Both the position numbers and the translations under genes were made by a program. Shown piece by piece: positions 38,060 to 49,760 of a stretch of DNA of 64,000 nucleotides. The notes beneath the pieces were generated by a model that had not been told where the DNA came from, did not search any database, and saw only the letters and a list, made by a program, of their open reading frames with translations. The stretch is from Pseudeuparius sepicola. Lineage: Eukaryota; Arthropoda; Insecta; Coleoptera; Anthribidae. Where the stretch lies: NCBI GenBank assembly GCA_963920635.1, contig OY987308.1:6390225-6454224 (forward strand), in the 5' to 3' direction. Positions within the stretch are counted from its first letter, which is position 1, and each line of letters starts with the position of its first letter.

Positions 38060-39115
38060 TTAGCGAATAATGTTAGCTTCTGTTAACTCATTGATAATAG
38101 CAACAATTTCATTATCGTGAGAGGTGTTTCCAGCTTGTTTAGAGGCTACAAGGAGCCTTAATCTATCTATCAACTCATTTACATCATCCCAATAAACGAA
38201 TTCTATAGGCTTTTTATTGTAGGTAAGGTTCATGCCGGTACCACATGCCGTCGATTGTGAACGTGTTTTAGGTTTAGGTATTTCAGTTTCTTGTTCACCT
38301 CTAACTAGAGGCTTGATAATATCACTATATTTAAATCGATTTGAACCTTTTAATTTACCCGCTGAGTTGAGGTGGACACTAGTTAAAGTTAAAATCTTTT
38401 TATAATTTTTTCTGTCTTCAAGGTTGCACTGTGGATCATCATAAAAAATTAAATTGTAAAGTCCTTCTGTACCCGGAAACCGATACAACCCATCAACGAG
38501 TATGTCTCCTGTAGGCTTATCAAAGTCAATAAATTTTCTTCCCAGTATCCATTTTGATTTAGAAGCATCGTAAACAGGTCCGTATACCTTATCAATTTTA
38601 GATGACTTGTCCCCATGTTCACGGATATATGGTCTTAGTATTTCCGGATAAGATTCTAGGTATTCGTCTATAACATCCTGAGGGTAGTTCGACATATCAT
38701 TATCATCATCTTCTTCAAAAACGTTATCAGGATTGGGTTCATTAGAATTTTCCCAATGACTCTAGGGTAGTGTAAACGATCCCTGTAATTTATTAATGCC
38801 CAACTTCAGCACATCAAGCTTTTTGTTGATTCTATCTTCAATTCCATCTTGTATTAATTTTGTTTGTTTATCTAAATCAATATTATCATCCTCATCTTCT
38901 TCTTTAGGTTCTAGTTTGATATCATTTTCATTCTTGGATTTTATCATTTTTTCTAAAGATTTTGTTACTGGCTTAAAAACTTTCTCGAGCGACTCATCTT
39001 CTTCAAGTCTCCCTAATTTTAACGCAGTATATTTTTTTCTAATCGAGCGTGTGAGTTCTCTAATTTTCTTCGCGCGTTGCGCATTTGCAATTTGATCTTG
39101 CGATGTTAGCGGCAT
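38060..39115 (-). pseudogene. DUF8207-like Maverick protein with one in-frame stop
   Basis: One 352-codon frame runs from ATG 39115 to 38060 and is broken only by TAG at 38764-38762. The N-terminal part is a coiled coil (RSIRKKYTALKLGRLEEDESLEKVFKPVTKSL) followed by acidic residues. The C-terminal part has KVYGPVYDASKSKWILGRKFIDFD and DILVDGLYRFPGTEGLYNLIF, then KYKKIL-type and KYSDIIKPL segments. This is the pattern of the insect DUF8207 family found beside Maverick genes (name from memory). Function unknown; perhaps structural. Confidence 0.7.
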
Positions 39116-39142
39116 CTTTCCAAATTAACTTATGACACTAAC

Positions 39143-39830
39143 TTACAGCTTTATATACTTATCGAAACCACTTCTATACCGTCCGGTATTCAACCCAAAA
39201 TCCTTAACGATTACTAATGTTCCGTAAGAATCACTCCAACATCGATGACACAAATCCTTAAATTGTTCATAAGTTAAATCTGGAGTTACATGCTCGTCAT
39301 ATACATGTCTTAAATTGATATCGTCTTGCTTAAAAAGCACAATCATGTTGCAGTTATCTCGTATCAACTGTTTAGGTATCTTTGAATAGGTTTGACAAAG
39401 ATATGTTACATCAATACTTTTGTGACGACCCATTGAATAGAATTCTCGTATTTTATCTTGCTTGTCGCAAGCTACATCGTCAAAAATAAAAACAGAATTT
39501 TCCAGAGGCTCCGATGGATCAATAACATCATCGTTAGCTTTGAATGGAAAATATTTAATTTTATCACCAACCTTTTCTAAGACATTTTGTTTTGTTGGAA
39601 TAGCGATTTACTGTATACATATATATTCTCAAATTTAAGACCATTTTCACTGAATATAAGACTGAGAAGGGCATTGGTTTTACCACAGTTACTCGGTCCG
39701 CAAAAAATTGCTCTAATAGAATTTGGAAGTAGTTCACCATGTTTAGATTTTTGGTGATGTCCTGCATCTGCAATATCCAAATTTTCAATGGGTAAAGTCC
39801 TTTGCTGTTGTTGAAATCACATTTTAATGA
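39143..39830 (-). pseudogene. Genome-packaging ATPase (FtsK/HerA-like), frameshifted
   Basis: The N-terminal part carries the Walker A motif CGPSNCGKTNALL (39660-39705) in the frame IENLDIADAGHHQ. After SLFQQNK near 39590 the frame shifts. The continuation has the Walker B segment SVFIFDDVACDKQDK, the sensor-like REFYSMGRHKSID and TYLCQTYSKIPKQLIRDN, then the C-terminal RYRSGFDKYIKL. The N-terminal ATG is followed directly by TGA (near 39817), so the start also looks damaged. It would power DNA entry into the capsid. Order and motifs match Maverick ATPases. Confidence 0.82.
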
Positions 39831-40035
39831 TGTTTGAAGTCACTGTATACATACGTACCTATTTATACTATCTTTTTATGGTGGGGGTTTAACTTACCGC
39901 TTTTTAATAATCAAACTGTGAAGTTCATACTTACGTAAGCAAATATTATACTAACTAGTGGGGGCAAGATTGGAGGGAGCAGCCGCATAGATCTATATAT
40001 ACGGCAGACAAATTTAATACAATAGTAAAGTAATA

Positions 40036-40443
40036 ATGGATTTCATTAAAATTGAAGTAGATGCATACGTTGCTTCTCAAAAAGTGTACAACCGTTCCTG
40101 TAGTGGTGAAAAATTAATATAGTTGCTTGGTAAACCAGATTTTATAATACCGAATGAAAGCTTCACAGAAGTTGCTGAAGGAGCATGTAGTGTTGCGGAG
40201 TGTTGCCTAATGTTGGAAAAGAAGCGAAAAATTGATAATTATATTAAAATCATAATCAACATTTGTGATCAAGAAAATATTGAAGAAATGAATTTTACCA
40301 CAGTCGAAAAGCTTATGAAGGATCATTGCCTGGAAGATACCATTGCATATAAAGTACACGTTTTTAGTTTAATATCAAATTTTAATCTATACAATTTGGA
40401 GGACTCTTATCTACGAAGGCGTAGAAGGGCCACTTTTCTTTAA
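40036..40443 (+). pseudogene. Small viral-element gene ending in the terminal repeat, one nonsense codon
   Basis: ATG 40036 opens MDFIKIEVDAYVASQKVYNRS and stops at TAG 40120. The same frame continues from 40123 to 40443 with PNESFTEVAEGACSVAECCLML and a helical stretch, ending RRRRRATFL. The last 10 codons lie inside the terminal inverted repeat. A TATATATACGG box at 39994 lies 42 bp upstream. No family recognised. Confidence 0.5.
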
Positions 40444-41057
40444 AATATTTTCTTCGCCTTTAATTTGGTGATATAACACGAAATTAATATTTATTTCATG
40501 ATATAAAGCGAAATTATATTTAATTTCGAGATAATTAACGCAAAATTAAATAAAGCTTCGTGATATAACGCGAAATTATATTTTACTCCGAGTTATAAGG
40601 CGAAATTATATTTAATTTCGTGATAATTAACGCAAAATTAAATATCGCTTCGTGATATAACGCGAAATTATATTTTACTCCGAGTTATAAGGCGAAATTA
40701 TATTTAATTTCGTGATAATTAACGCAAAATTAAATATCGCTTCGTGATATAACGCGAAATTATATTTAATTACGTGAAATTAACGCGAAATTAAATATTG
40801 CTTCTTGATATAACGCGAAATTATATTTTATTTGGAGTTATAACGCGAAATTATATTTAATTTCGAGATAATTAACGGGAAATTAAATATGTATTCGGAG
40901 ATACTGCTAACTGTCGTCTATTCTGTTGGTGTTGGCGACGTTCGCGTTTGTTTCGCTCATTAAACTTCAGTATATTACCTATTTGTAGTTGTGTACTACT
41001 CCGAAAAACTGGAAAATAGGTAAGAAGTGCCAATATTATCAATATACCATTAGGGCT
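40412..41057 (+). repeat. Right terminal inverted repeat of the Maverick element
   Basis: This 646-bp segment is the reverse complement of 55171-55572, apart from extra internal repeat units here. The outer 150 bp (AATATACCATTAGGGCT end, ACCTATTTGTAGTTGTG, TTAAACTTCAGTATATTACC) match closely. The inner part is built of AT-rich motifs (below). Confidence 0.85.
40460..40890 (+). repeat. Tandem GATATAACGCGAAATTATATTTAATTTCG-type motifs within the TIR
   Basis: Units combine GATATAACGCGAAATTATA, TTTAATTTCGTGATAATTAACGC and AAAATTAAATA, and a higher-order unit of about 95 bp is repeated near 40556-40830. The AATTTCG/CGAAATT pairs can fold back. The other TIR copy has fewer units. Confidence 0.75.
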
Positions 41058-41743
41058 TATATTATTTATGTCGAAGCTGCGATCAACGATAAAAGCGGCA
41101 ATAACCATAACAACGCAGGCTTGTCAACCAATAGCCTGAAGTTACCTTCGCGTTGCTCTCGTTTATCGTAACTCCGACATAAACGCAGCAATAATTGATC
41201 ATTTATAGTAGATGCGTGTTCTGATGAACTTCATTCGTCAGAACTTGTTGGTCGCGTACCTAAATTTTTATGGTATGGCCATATGTGCCCACCACTGTTG
41301 CCAACCTGAGCGTTACCTATGAGGTCGTAGCAACAGTTAAAAAAGTATTGTACTTTAGTGAACATGCCGAACTTTATCTGAGGCGATTATAGAAATTCTT
41401 AGTTTAATTAATTAATTTTGATAATAAATTACAAACCTACGATATAGTTAGGGGAATATCGAATATATTATATTTAATTCACCCACAAATCACAGTTCAT
41501 GTTACGTTTAAAATAAAGCAAAACCACAACAAAACACCTCATTTTAAAAACTTATCTACAGTTATTTTCAGTTCTTATTATAATTGTATTTATATAAATG
41601 CTTAGGTGAATAAAACTCGCTACCACAGACGGACGCCTACGTCAGACGGTAATCTCTCTCTAACTCATCAATATTCGATTCGTTGGTCAGAGACAGCCTC
41701 TGATAACCTTAACAAGTATACTTACCGCAGATATAGTACACCC
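41058..41743. other. Flank right of the Maverick, no gene
   Basis: Host-like DNA with an imperfect inverted pair (TTATGTCGAAGCTGCGATC...GATAAAAGC at 41065 and GTTTATCGTAACTCCGACATAAACGC at 41160). No coding potential. Confidence 0.35.
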
Positions 41744-41779
41744 TATACGGAGCTGCGGATCTACGATCTACAGGTCAGA

Positions 41780-41840
41780 GTGGCGTTGGTTTAGTGTTGA
41801 AGGTCGCGAGTTCAAATCTCAAGTCAAAAGTGTTTTTTTT
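41780..41840 (+). other. tRNA-like SINE fragment
   Basis: An A-box-like GTGGCGTTGGTTTAG at about 41791, a B-box GAGTTCAAATCTC at about 41810 and a T8 run at 41833. Too short and imperfect for a real tRNA; it fits a tRNA-derived SINE. Confidence 0.4.
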
Positions 41841-43040
41841 ATTTCTATGTTTGGAGCGTACCCTGTCTTCTAGGATGTTCCTTTACTTTCAAAAAGTAAC
41901 TATTGTAACTTGTACATTTTTGTCATTTTTTCCAGTAACTAGTTACATTTCTAATCTTCTGAAGTAACTGGTTACTGCAGAGGTAACTAGGTACTTTTTG
42001 AAAGTAACTTTACTAGCACTGCCATCTACAACCACCCAACCGTACTAGTCCGTAGATCGACTGGGAGCTGTATTATCGGGTAATCTCCACTATGTGTCCG
42101 TGTCCAGCCTAACCTCTATGTTTATACTGCAAAGCTGCAATAAACAAAATAAGTATAGTTCTTGTTGTGTACCGCGCGACTTAAATTCAGTGAACGCAGA
42201 TACTGGTTTTTAAAAAGATTTATTTTTCTCAAAAGGTACAATCTACAATAGATGTGAACCGTGAAATGGCTATGTCGAGACTGAATACACAAGAACGGGT
42301 GAAAACATAAAAAGTAACATTACTGCTGACAAAGGTGTTACATTACAATTATTACAAGAACTGCTTGTTTAACAAGTGTTTTCTAGTTGGCGTTGATATA
42401 ACTCGCGCGTTGCATTTTGGGTAAGTAGTTAATTATCAATAGTCTGTGAATTCATCGAAAACTAGCCATACATACAAACATAAATATGCTGCGACCTGAA
42501 TTGTAGATACCGTCGTCGAATAATTCCATGGAAGTGGGGAAAATATGGCTACGCTATACCTAGCTTATTTTATGTATGTGCCAAATAAATTATTGGCATT
42601 AAAGCATACCTATACAGGGTTTCCCAGAAGTATTGGGAGATATTTGAAGAACGGTTAGTTCGGTCAAAAAAAGACTAAAATGTTCTATCAAAAAATTTCG
42701 TAAGACCCTTTTTTTCGAAACTTTTCATGCTTTAAAGTCAATCCCTGGATAAGGTTTTTCCATAATATCTTCGAAACAGTGGAATCAATTTTAATTTTAA
42801 CTTGGACAGTATACCCAGTACATAAAGACTGATAATATAAAATTATAGCAACATTTCAATCTCGTTTTGGAAACCCCTAACATTCAATGCCCGGAAACTT
42901 TGATACGACCTTTTTTTTCAATTGCAATTATTCACAACCAAAAAAATGAACGGTTTTCAAGGAAAAACACTTATCTACTAGAAAATAATAGGTAGTAAAA
43001 CAAATCTTACTGACACTTTATGTTCTATGTGAGCACCGTT
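41841..43040. other. Gene-free region
   Basis: No coding sequence. A CTATACAGGGTTTCCC at 42610 resembles the TACAGGGTGTTCC termini of the MITE at 45152 and may begin another, incomplete element. Confidence 0.35.
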
Positions 43041-44623
43041 CAAGGATGGTGTAATAGACAGTATAGTCCGATCCCTATACTTGCAATGTTGCCAATCGCC
43101 GCCGTAGAGTGACGTCACCGCTTGCCTCGCGGCTGGGCTCACGCGTTATACTCGTATAAATGAATGTATTTTGTACATGTGGTTATAATACCCATATTCC
43201 AATTAACACTACAGATTATTGGTTTAAAAAATACTAAATTATTATTTATTATTGATAGTAAAAATAAGTTAATAGGAATATTTCTCAGATAGATACACAG
43301 AGTGTCTACACACATTATAATATACAAATCCACAAAATCTTTATTTTTGGAGATAATCGCCTGAACTTTTTTGTTTAAAAGGCCTTCAAAAACCGCTTCT
43401 TGTGACCTTCCTACCATTTTTAAAATGCAAATCCAGGGCCAGCTACGATTTTCTTTATACCCCCCGATTTTCACGAACACCATTTAGCGATTTTTTATTT
43501 GAAATCTGACCCCACAGCGTTAATCAGGACACCCAAAAACCTCCAATTACCAAATTTGAACAAAAAATATATAGGGAGTTCTATTCTGCAGGGTGCCAAA
43601 GTTGGACGAAATAGGAATTTTAAATGTGTCTGGCCAGTTGAATGTTCCATGGAATTACTTAGAAACAGTTGAATGGTCAACAGGCACACTTAAAGTGTTG
43701 ATGTGAAAAATCCAATACAATATTATACAGGATGTTTCTGGGGTATCTCAAAATGTAGAATAAGTATTTTTAAACTTTGAAATTGTTGAAAAAATGCTAA
43801 TAAACCCAAAGTGATTTTTCTTTATGGTACAAAATATCAAAACATCTAAAAAATGTCTAACATTATTGGACCCTTCTCAGCGTGCTCTGGACCCCGATAT
43901 AGTTAAAAAAAATATCCTACATTTTGAGTGCATCTAGAAATAATAAATTTCCTGTATATTATTGTTTTGGATTTTGAATGGTCCTGTCGACCATTCAACT
44001 ATTTCGAAGTAATTCCATTGCACACCTGGACCCGCCATATGCCCTTAAAATCTCTATTTTGACCAATTTTGGCACCCGGCAGAATGGAATTCCCTGTAAA
44101 TTTTTTGTTCAAATTTGGTATCTGGAGGTTTTTGGGTGTACTGGTTAACGCTGTGGGGGGACAGATTTTAATTAAAAAAATCGCTAATGGTGTTCGTGAA
44201 AATCTGGGAGAATAAAGAAAATCGCAGCCGGCCCTGGATTTCCATTTTGAAAATGGTAGGAAGGTCACAAGAAGAAATTTTTGAGGGGTCTTTAAAAAAA
44301 GGTCAGGCGATTATCTCCAAAATTAAGATTTCATGGATTTGTGTACCTATATGTTTGAAAGTAGACATTCTGTATATCTATCTGAGAACTATTATTCCTA
44401 TTAACTTAATTTTACTATCAATGATAAATAATAGTATATTTTAAACCAATAATCTGTAGTGTTAATTGGAATATGGGCATTATAACTACATGTACGAAAT
44501 ACATTCATTTATACGAGTATAACGCGTGAGCCCAGCCGCGAAGTCCGCGGTGACGTCATTGCGCCAATCAGAGCTGGAGAACTTTTGCGCGGATCGGACT
44601 ATCCTGTGTATTACACCATCCTT
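43041..44623. mobile_element. Foldback/long-TIR MITE, 1.6 kb
   Basis: Arms of roughly 650-670 bp face each other: CAAGGATGGTGTAATA at 43041 pairs with TATTACACCATCCTTG at 44623, and the pairing runs inward through ACGCGTTATACTCGTATAAATGAATG/its complement and the GAACACCATTTAGCG block. The centre is about 270 bp. GAGCACCGTT before and GAGCACGGTT after it look like a 10-bp duplication with one change. No transposase. Long TIRs and a 9-10-bp duplication point to Mutator-like elements. Confidence 0.75.
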
Positions 44624-44633
44624 GAGCACGGTT

Positions 44634-45015
44634 AACATCAATACATTTGCGTAAGCAGTGAATCAAGGTCATACGGTTGGCAACACTGGTACTGGTGCCC
44701 AGTGCCCACGCTGTACAGCACCCTATAATAATACAGGGGCACCGAAAAATCATTCATGGCCTTATGCACCATCGCAGCCAATCCTGGCTTAACTTCCAAA
44801 CCATTGCTACAACGATCGTTGTCAAGCAATCAAACCAATCAAACACGACGGTGCATACGGCCATTAGTGATTTTCTGCGTCATATATTTAATTTTCATTG
44901 TCAAATTCTTTATTTCGGTTAGCAATTTTTTTTCAATTTATTGCTCTAGTGCTGCTGGACATCTTGCAATGCCTCGTATTATTATAGGGATTTATTATCT
45001 TGGGATTTTTCAGAA
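44634..45015. other. Upstream region of the SAM-HECT gene
   Basis: No open frame of note. It ends with a splice-acceptor-like GGGATTTTTCAG directly before the ATG at 45016, so a noncoding 5' exon may lie upstream. Confidence 0.35.
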
Positions 45016-45151
45016 ATGGAAGAGGAGTTTGAAAAATATTTAATATCTAGAGATGCAGTTTCATCAGAAGGCCTAGAAGAAATGAAGTCCGAGAAGGTAA
45101 GATTTTGGATTAATCTTACCTATCTAAATTTTCTGTAAATTGAATTCTTAT

Positions 45152-46011
45152 ACAGGGTGTTCCAGCGGAAACGTAACAGGCTCTATAACGGCCGGGATTT
45201 TTTTTTTGAAAAACGCAAAAGAGGTCGAATTTGTTTGACAGGGGGACATCTTTTGATATAAAATTGATAGATCTATCTGCATCCCCCTGATCTGGGGTTG
45301 AACCACTTCAAAGAATTTAAATGGGAAGAGGGTTCATGTCGCACACCTTTGGAAACGTCTGTTAATTCTCTATAAACCTGCATCAGATTTTCGAAAATCG
45401 ATCGACTTTTCAAAAAGATACAGCGTGTAAAATGCAAAACATTGTTTTTGTTAAATTGTTAAATAATTAAGCCAAAAGTTGTGTAAACCATTAATTGTAA
45501 CAAATGGTACGTATTGAACGATGTAGGAACTAAAATTCCCTCTCTAAAACAATTGCAGGCTGCCTATTAAATTCGTGGATCCTTTTTCTCATCGAGTGTG
45601 TTAAAAAAATTAACAAAAAATCTAACAGTCAGATTATAAACAAGAAGTTGTCCTTTTTATCGCTTACGGCTTCCGACCACCACTTTAATTGTTTAAGAAT
45701 ACCAGCCAATAATAATTGAAAATGAATGTTTTGCGTTTTATACGCTATATGTTTTTGAAATATCTATCGATTTTTGATTTGATGCATGTGTATAGAGAAT
45801 TGAGAGAAGTTTTCAAAGGTGTGCGACATGAACCCCCTTCCCATTTAATTTTTTTTAGGCGTTTAACCCCCGCTCAGGGGGTTGCAGATAGATTTATCAA
45901 TTTTATGCCAAAAGATGTCCCCCTGCCAAACAAAATCGACCCCTTTTTGGGTTTTTCAAAAAAAATCCTGGCCGTTATGGAGCCTTGTTACGGTTCCGCT
46001 GGAACACCCTA
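45152..46011. mobile_element. Long-TIR MITE in the intron of the SAM-HECT gene
   Basis: ACAGGGTGTTCCAGCGGAA at the left pairs with TTCCGCTGGAACACCCT at the right. Inner parts also pair: GGGGGACATCTTTTG with its complement, CCCCCTGATCTGGGG with CCCCCGCTCAGGGGG, and GGGTTCATGTCGCACACC with GGTGTGCGACATGAACCC. Arms are about 210-250 bp and the element about 860 bp. No coding content. Confidence 0.8.
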
Positions 46012-46323
46012 CCTCCCTAATATTATATAAGTACTCTTCAGAATCGAAGTTTATAATCCAGCCTCCAAAAATAAATGTGTATGGAGTAGTTGTTAAAATA
46101 TAGTAAATCACTGTGTACTTTGATCATATTCACTTGGATGCTACATGCGCATAGCCCAGTACAAGAGATCCAACTGTTGTTGATATAGTTGATTTCACGA
46201 ATTTTGACGTCTGTAGGCATTGCGATAACGCAAATTGCATTGCTGACCATTGCTACGTAGGCGGCCAAAGTTGTGAAATCAACTATACAAGGTGATGCCT
46301 GGCCGATCTCAGGCGGCCACTCC

Positions 46324-46416
46324 TTCCCAGATAGATAGATAGCTAGATAGAATGTCTGCATCATAACATGAGATAATATTGAAATAGGATAAATAGATTG
46401 ATAGATAGATATAAAG

Positions 46417-46467
<51 letters not shown>
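46324..46467. repeat. (GATA)n microsatellite, interrupted
   Basis: Runs of GATA at 46324-46350 and 46397-46467, with the longest run about 40 bp at 46425-46467. It lies in the intron of the SAM-HECT gene. Confidence 0.9.
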
Positions 46468-48646
46468 AGTGACGTTCAAGTGTATTTGAGCCAAGTACTT
46501 TTGGACCGTGTCAACCTAGCTTAGAAAAGAATTGTATAATTTCTCGAAAATATTAGCCTGATCTGTCAGGAGATAAAAACAATAGGGGTTTTTAAAAATG
46601 TACCGATAGATACCGCACTGCACCGGAAGTTTTCGAAAATTAAATCGGGTTATTTTACATGACGGGACTGTCAAATATATCTACCGGTAAATGATTAATG
46701 TACCAGCGGTATCTACGGGTATAATTTTCGAAAGCTCCTAATATAAACAGTTTTTTAATTGATATGATTTTTATGATTGAATCCACAAAGCCAATCACAA
46801 GTGCAGAAATTGTGCATTGATGGAAACTGATTCGTTTAAAAACTTGCCCTTATAATTAACACTCTAAATAATTTTCAGATTGACATGGCGGCTGTACTGG
46901 CTATGACAGAAGATCAATTAAAAAAGTATATCCCTAAATACGGAGATAGGACTTCTGCATTAAGCTTCTGCCGAAGAAATGGTACCGGAAGCAGTTCCAG
47001 CACCAATCAAATAACTTTAAGTTTAATCGAAAAATTGAAAAGAGGGCAAGAAGATCTACTGGAAAAAGACACCAAAAAAGCAAAAGCCGACATTTCGCTA
47101 CAGAATGGACAAGCAGGAAGAAAAGGTCGGCCACCAGCGGAGAAACGAAAAATCCATATTGGATGGATTTTGAATGGTACTCCCGTACGCCAAAGACGAA
47201 GAAATTACCATTGAAAAAACGGCTACAAAAAATGATATACTAAGAAGAGCCCTTGACCTCTTTTTTCCAGAAGGTGTGTCTGCACAAGGTAAACTTGACC
47301 AGTTTACATACGACCTTCTAGATTTTAAAGAAAATGAATTTGATGAAAAGCTCACTGTAGGAGAAATATATGAAATCACCAAATTAAACGTACTGCGCTT
47401 TTATTTGGCAACAACTGAGATTATTGAAAAAAATAATGGAAATGCGTTGAGTGAAAGAGGAGCAGAAGCTACTACTATAGTGCCTGAAAATAATAGCAAT
47501 ATAGATTTTAACAGTGACAGTATTTTGGGCGAATTTCTTATACAAGTAGTCCCTGCCAATGATGGCGAGAATAACATACATCAGCTATTTGATTTGTCCG
47601 ATAATATCTTTGCTGATATAGATCAAAGCTCAACAAGCTATACAGAACCAACTATATCCAGCAGACAAAAAATTACTGTACATAGAGGACATATTTTTAA
47701 CGAATTAACAGAACATTTTATTGGGCTTGAAAGTTATAATGCCCTTGTAGAAATTGAGGTAATTGGGTCAAATGGACAGGTCGAAATAGCCGTTGATGCA
47801 GGGGGAGTGCTTAAAGATGCTCTAAGCGAATATTGGGACTCTTTTTATAATGTATTATGCGAGGGTACTTCATGTAAGGTTCCGGAAGTCAACCATTTGT
47901 ATGGAGAAACGAAATGGAAAGCTATTGCCAAGATTTTATTAATTGGATACCAACAAGTAAAATATTTTCCTACAAAATTACCGAGACCTTTGACTGAATA
48001 TGTAATTTTTGGAAGTATATCTTCCGATTTAACAGAAGCCTATTTCAATATTATTTCATGTTATGATGCAGACATTTTAAAAAAGGCTATTCTCGACTTC
48101 AATGACGTAGATTTTGATGATTTAATAGAAGTTCTCGATAACATTGAATGTAAGAAAAATGTAAATGCTGATAACATCAAAGAAGTTTTATGTGATCTCG
48201 CCCACGCAACTATAATTCAGAAACCGATGTATATAATAAAGTGTTGGAAAGAGATCTTAGAACATAAATTTACACAAAACGATTTAAAAACCATTTACGA
48301 AGCTAGAAAGGTCACAACAAAAAAGATTATAGATATACTACAGGTATCAGAAGAAATTCTTACAGCCGGCAAAGAAAAAACCATGCGGTTTCTCAAAAGG
48401 TTTCTTAGGGAGGTTGATCTGGAAATATTACCAAAATTTTTAAGGTTTTGTACAGGAGCCGATATCATCACCTGTGAAAATATATTCATAGAATTTAATG
48501 AACTAAAGGGAGCATTTAGAAGACCTACAGCGCATACCTGTAACAACATTTTAGTAATACCTACAACCTATGATTCATACAGAGAATTCAAATTTGAACT
48601 GAATAATGTGCTTCAGTCTAATATGTGGACAATGGACATTGTTTAA

Positions 48647-49370
48647 ATGTATTCCATGTATAGAGTTTTAACAGTTATTATGTTAAGTTACCTACTGTTT
48701 ATTAGAATGTTATTTTTAGAATTTTTATTGCGTTTTTTAACACTGTGTAGCTCCTGTAAGTGTAGTTATAAGTAAATATATATATTTTTATGGATTATAG
48801 CAGTTTTATTTTTTAAATATATACCTACTGCCAGGTTTATATACGATGTTAGAAGCATACGCATTGATATAAATAACATACAACATTTGTTTACGCTTAT
48901 AACTAAGACTCGTGTATAAACCAGGCATAAAATAATTAAACGACTTTCTAGAAGCTTTTTACATTGCCGCTTGTATTTATAAATAATGGATAAAAGTATT
49001 CATAATGTTCCATCTCGTAACGTCAAGCACGGCAACTGCGGGCTGTATGACACTAGGTAGGTACTCAAATTATTTGACAAAAATTATCTTAAGATTTCTT
49101 AAAAAAGTATATAGGTAGGTAATGTGTTCTAACATTTTCATAGGTTTTTTATGAACTAAAAAAAAAATATAAAACAAAACATGTTTTAAATGGCTGTTTA
49201 TTCAATAGAAACTAAACACCTAAATCAAATTACAACATGGAATTACCTATTACTTACAGGATAACTTGAGATATACTTACCTTTTAGCTACTATAGATAG
49301 ATGATAAAGTGCAGTGGAAATAATTGTTATACCTTTCATATTAGCTGGCACGCAAATACTTAGCGCTGCC
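48647..49370. other. 3' flank of the SAM-HECT gene, no further gene
   Basis: AT-rich, with AGTAAATATATATAT-like sequence that may serve as poly(A) signal near 48770. Nothing else supported. Confidence 0.4.
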
Positions 49371-49760
49371 GGCTGAAGTGGCTCCCGATGGCATTTAAAC
49401 ATTACCTACATGTATTTGGCACCTGGGCCGTTTCGTGAATGTTTCCATGTGATCCGTATCGTTCTTTTTATGTTCTATGCGCAAAATAGCGGTCCTCGAA
49501 ACGAGTAGTAAAAGAAGGAACATCTTAGAAGACGCGGATACATCCCAAACGTGAAAATAAAAATTAAAAAAATGTTGACGTGAGAATCGATCGGGGACTT
49601 TCCGCGTAGAAACCTGTGAGGCGGTACCCCTGAGCCATCGACGCTATGCCAAATATCCTCGCGGGACACTACTTTACTCTACTGGCCAATAGGAAATGGC
49701 CCAGGTGCCAAATGCATGTACGGAATGTTTAAATGCCTCCCGGTGCTCAGTATCTCAGCC
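49371..49760. mobile_element. Small inverted-repeat element carrying a tRNA-like sequence
   Basis: GGCTGAAGTGGCTCCCGATG...CATTTAAACATT...TTTGGCACCTGGG at 49371-49430 pairs with its complement at 49695-49760. Between the arms lies a tRNA-like sequence on the minus strand. Confidence 0.65.
49575..49652 (-). other. tRNA-like sequence
   Basis: On the minus strand GGCATAGCGTCGATGGCTCAGGGGTACC provides an A-box and CCCGATCGATTCTCA a B-box-like segment, spaced as in a tRNA. The stems do not close well, so it is a SINE or tRNA pseudogene. Confidence 0.4.

Larger units (their letters stand above)
22561..41057. mobile_element. Maverick/Polinton endogenous virus of adintovirus type (left end not resolved)
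   Basis: An 18.5-kb block has the hallmark set of Polintons/adintoviruses: protein-primed PolB, retrovirus-type integrase, FtsK/HerA-like packaging ATPase, adenain-like protease, double-jelly-roll major capsid and penton-like minor capsid. It adds PLA2, IAP, fibre-like and DUF8207-like genes. The right end is a long inverted repeat ending ...CCATTAGGGCT at 41057, that is AGCCCTAATGG read inward, which fits the AG start typical of Polintons. The left boundary is set only by the first promoter and gene. Confidence 0.9.
45016..48646 (+). pseudogene. SAM-HECT family gene (G2/M-specific E3 ligase-like), two exons, one frameshift
   Basis: Exon 1 (45016-45096) codes for MEEEFEKYLISRDAVSSEG... and ends GAGAAG at a GTAAGA donor. 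Exon 2 starts at 46879 after ATTTTCAG and continues in frame with IDMAAVLAMTEDQLKKYIPKYGDRTSALSF, together forming a SAM-like N-terminus. The frame changes near 47174-47214, then is open to 48646: ILRRALDLFFPEGVSAQGKL, and a HECT-like domain with IAVDAGGVLKDALSEYW and, near the C-terminus, PTAHTCNNILVIPTTYDSY, where the Cys sits at the ubiquitin-thioester position. Multi-copy relatives are common in animals, so host or transposed origin is open. Confidence 0.7.

Noticed and set aside
44187..45043. Short open frames around the right arm of the foldback element
   Set aside because: They arise from paired arms; the equivalent frame appears on the other arm (43139-43483), as expected for an inverted repeat.
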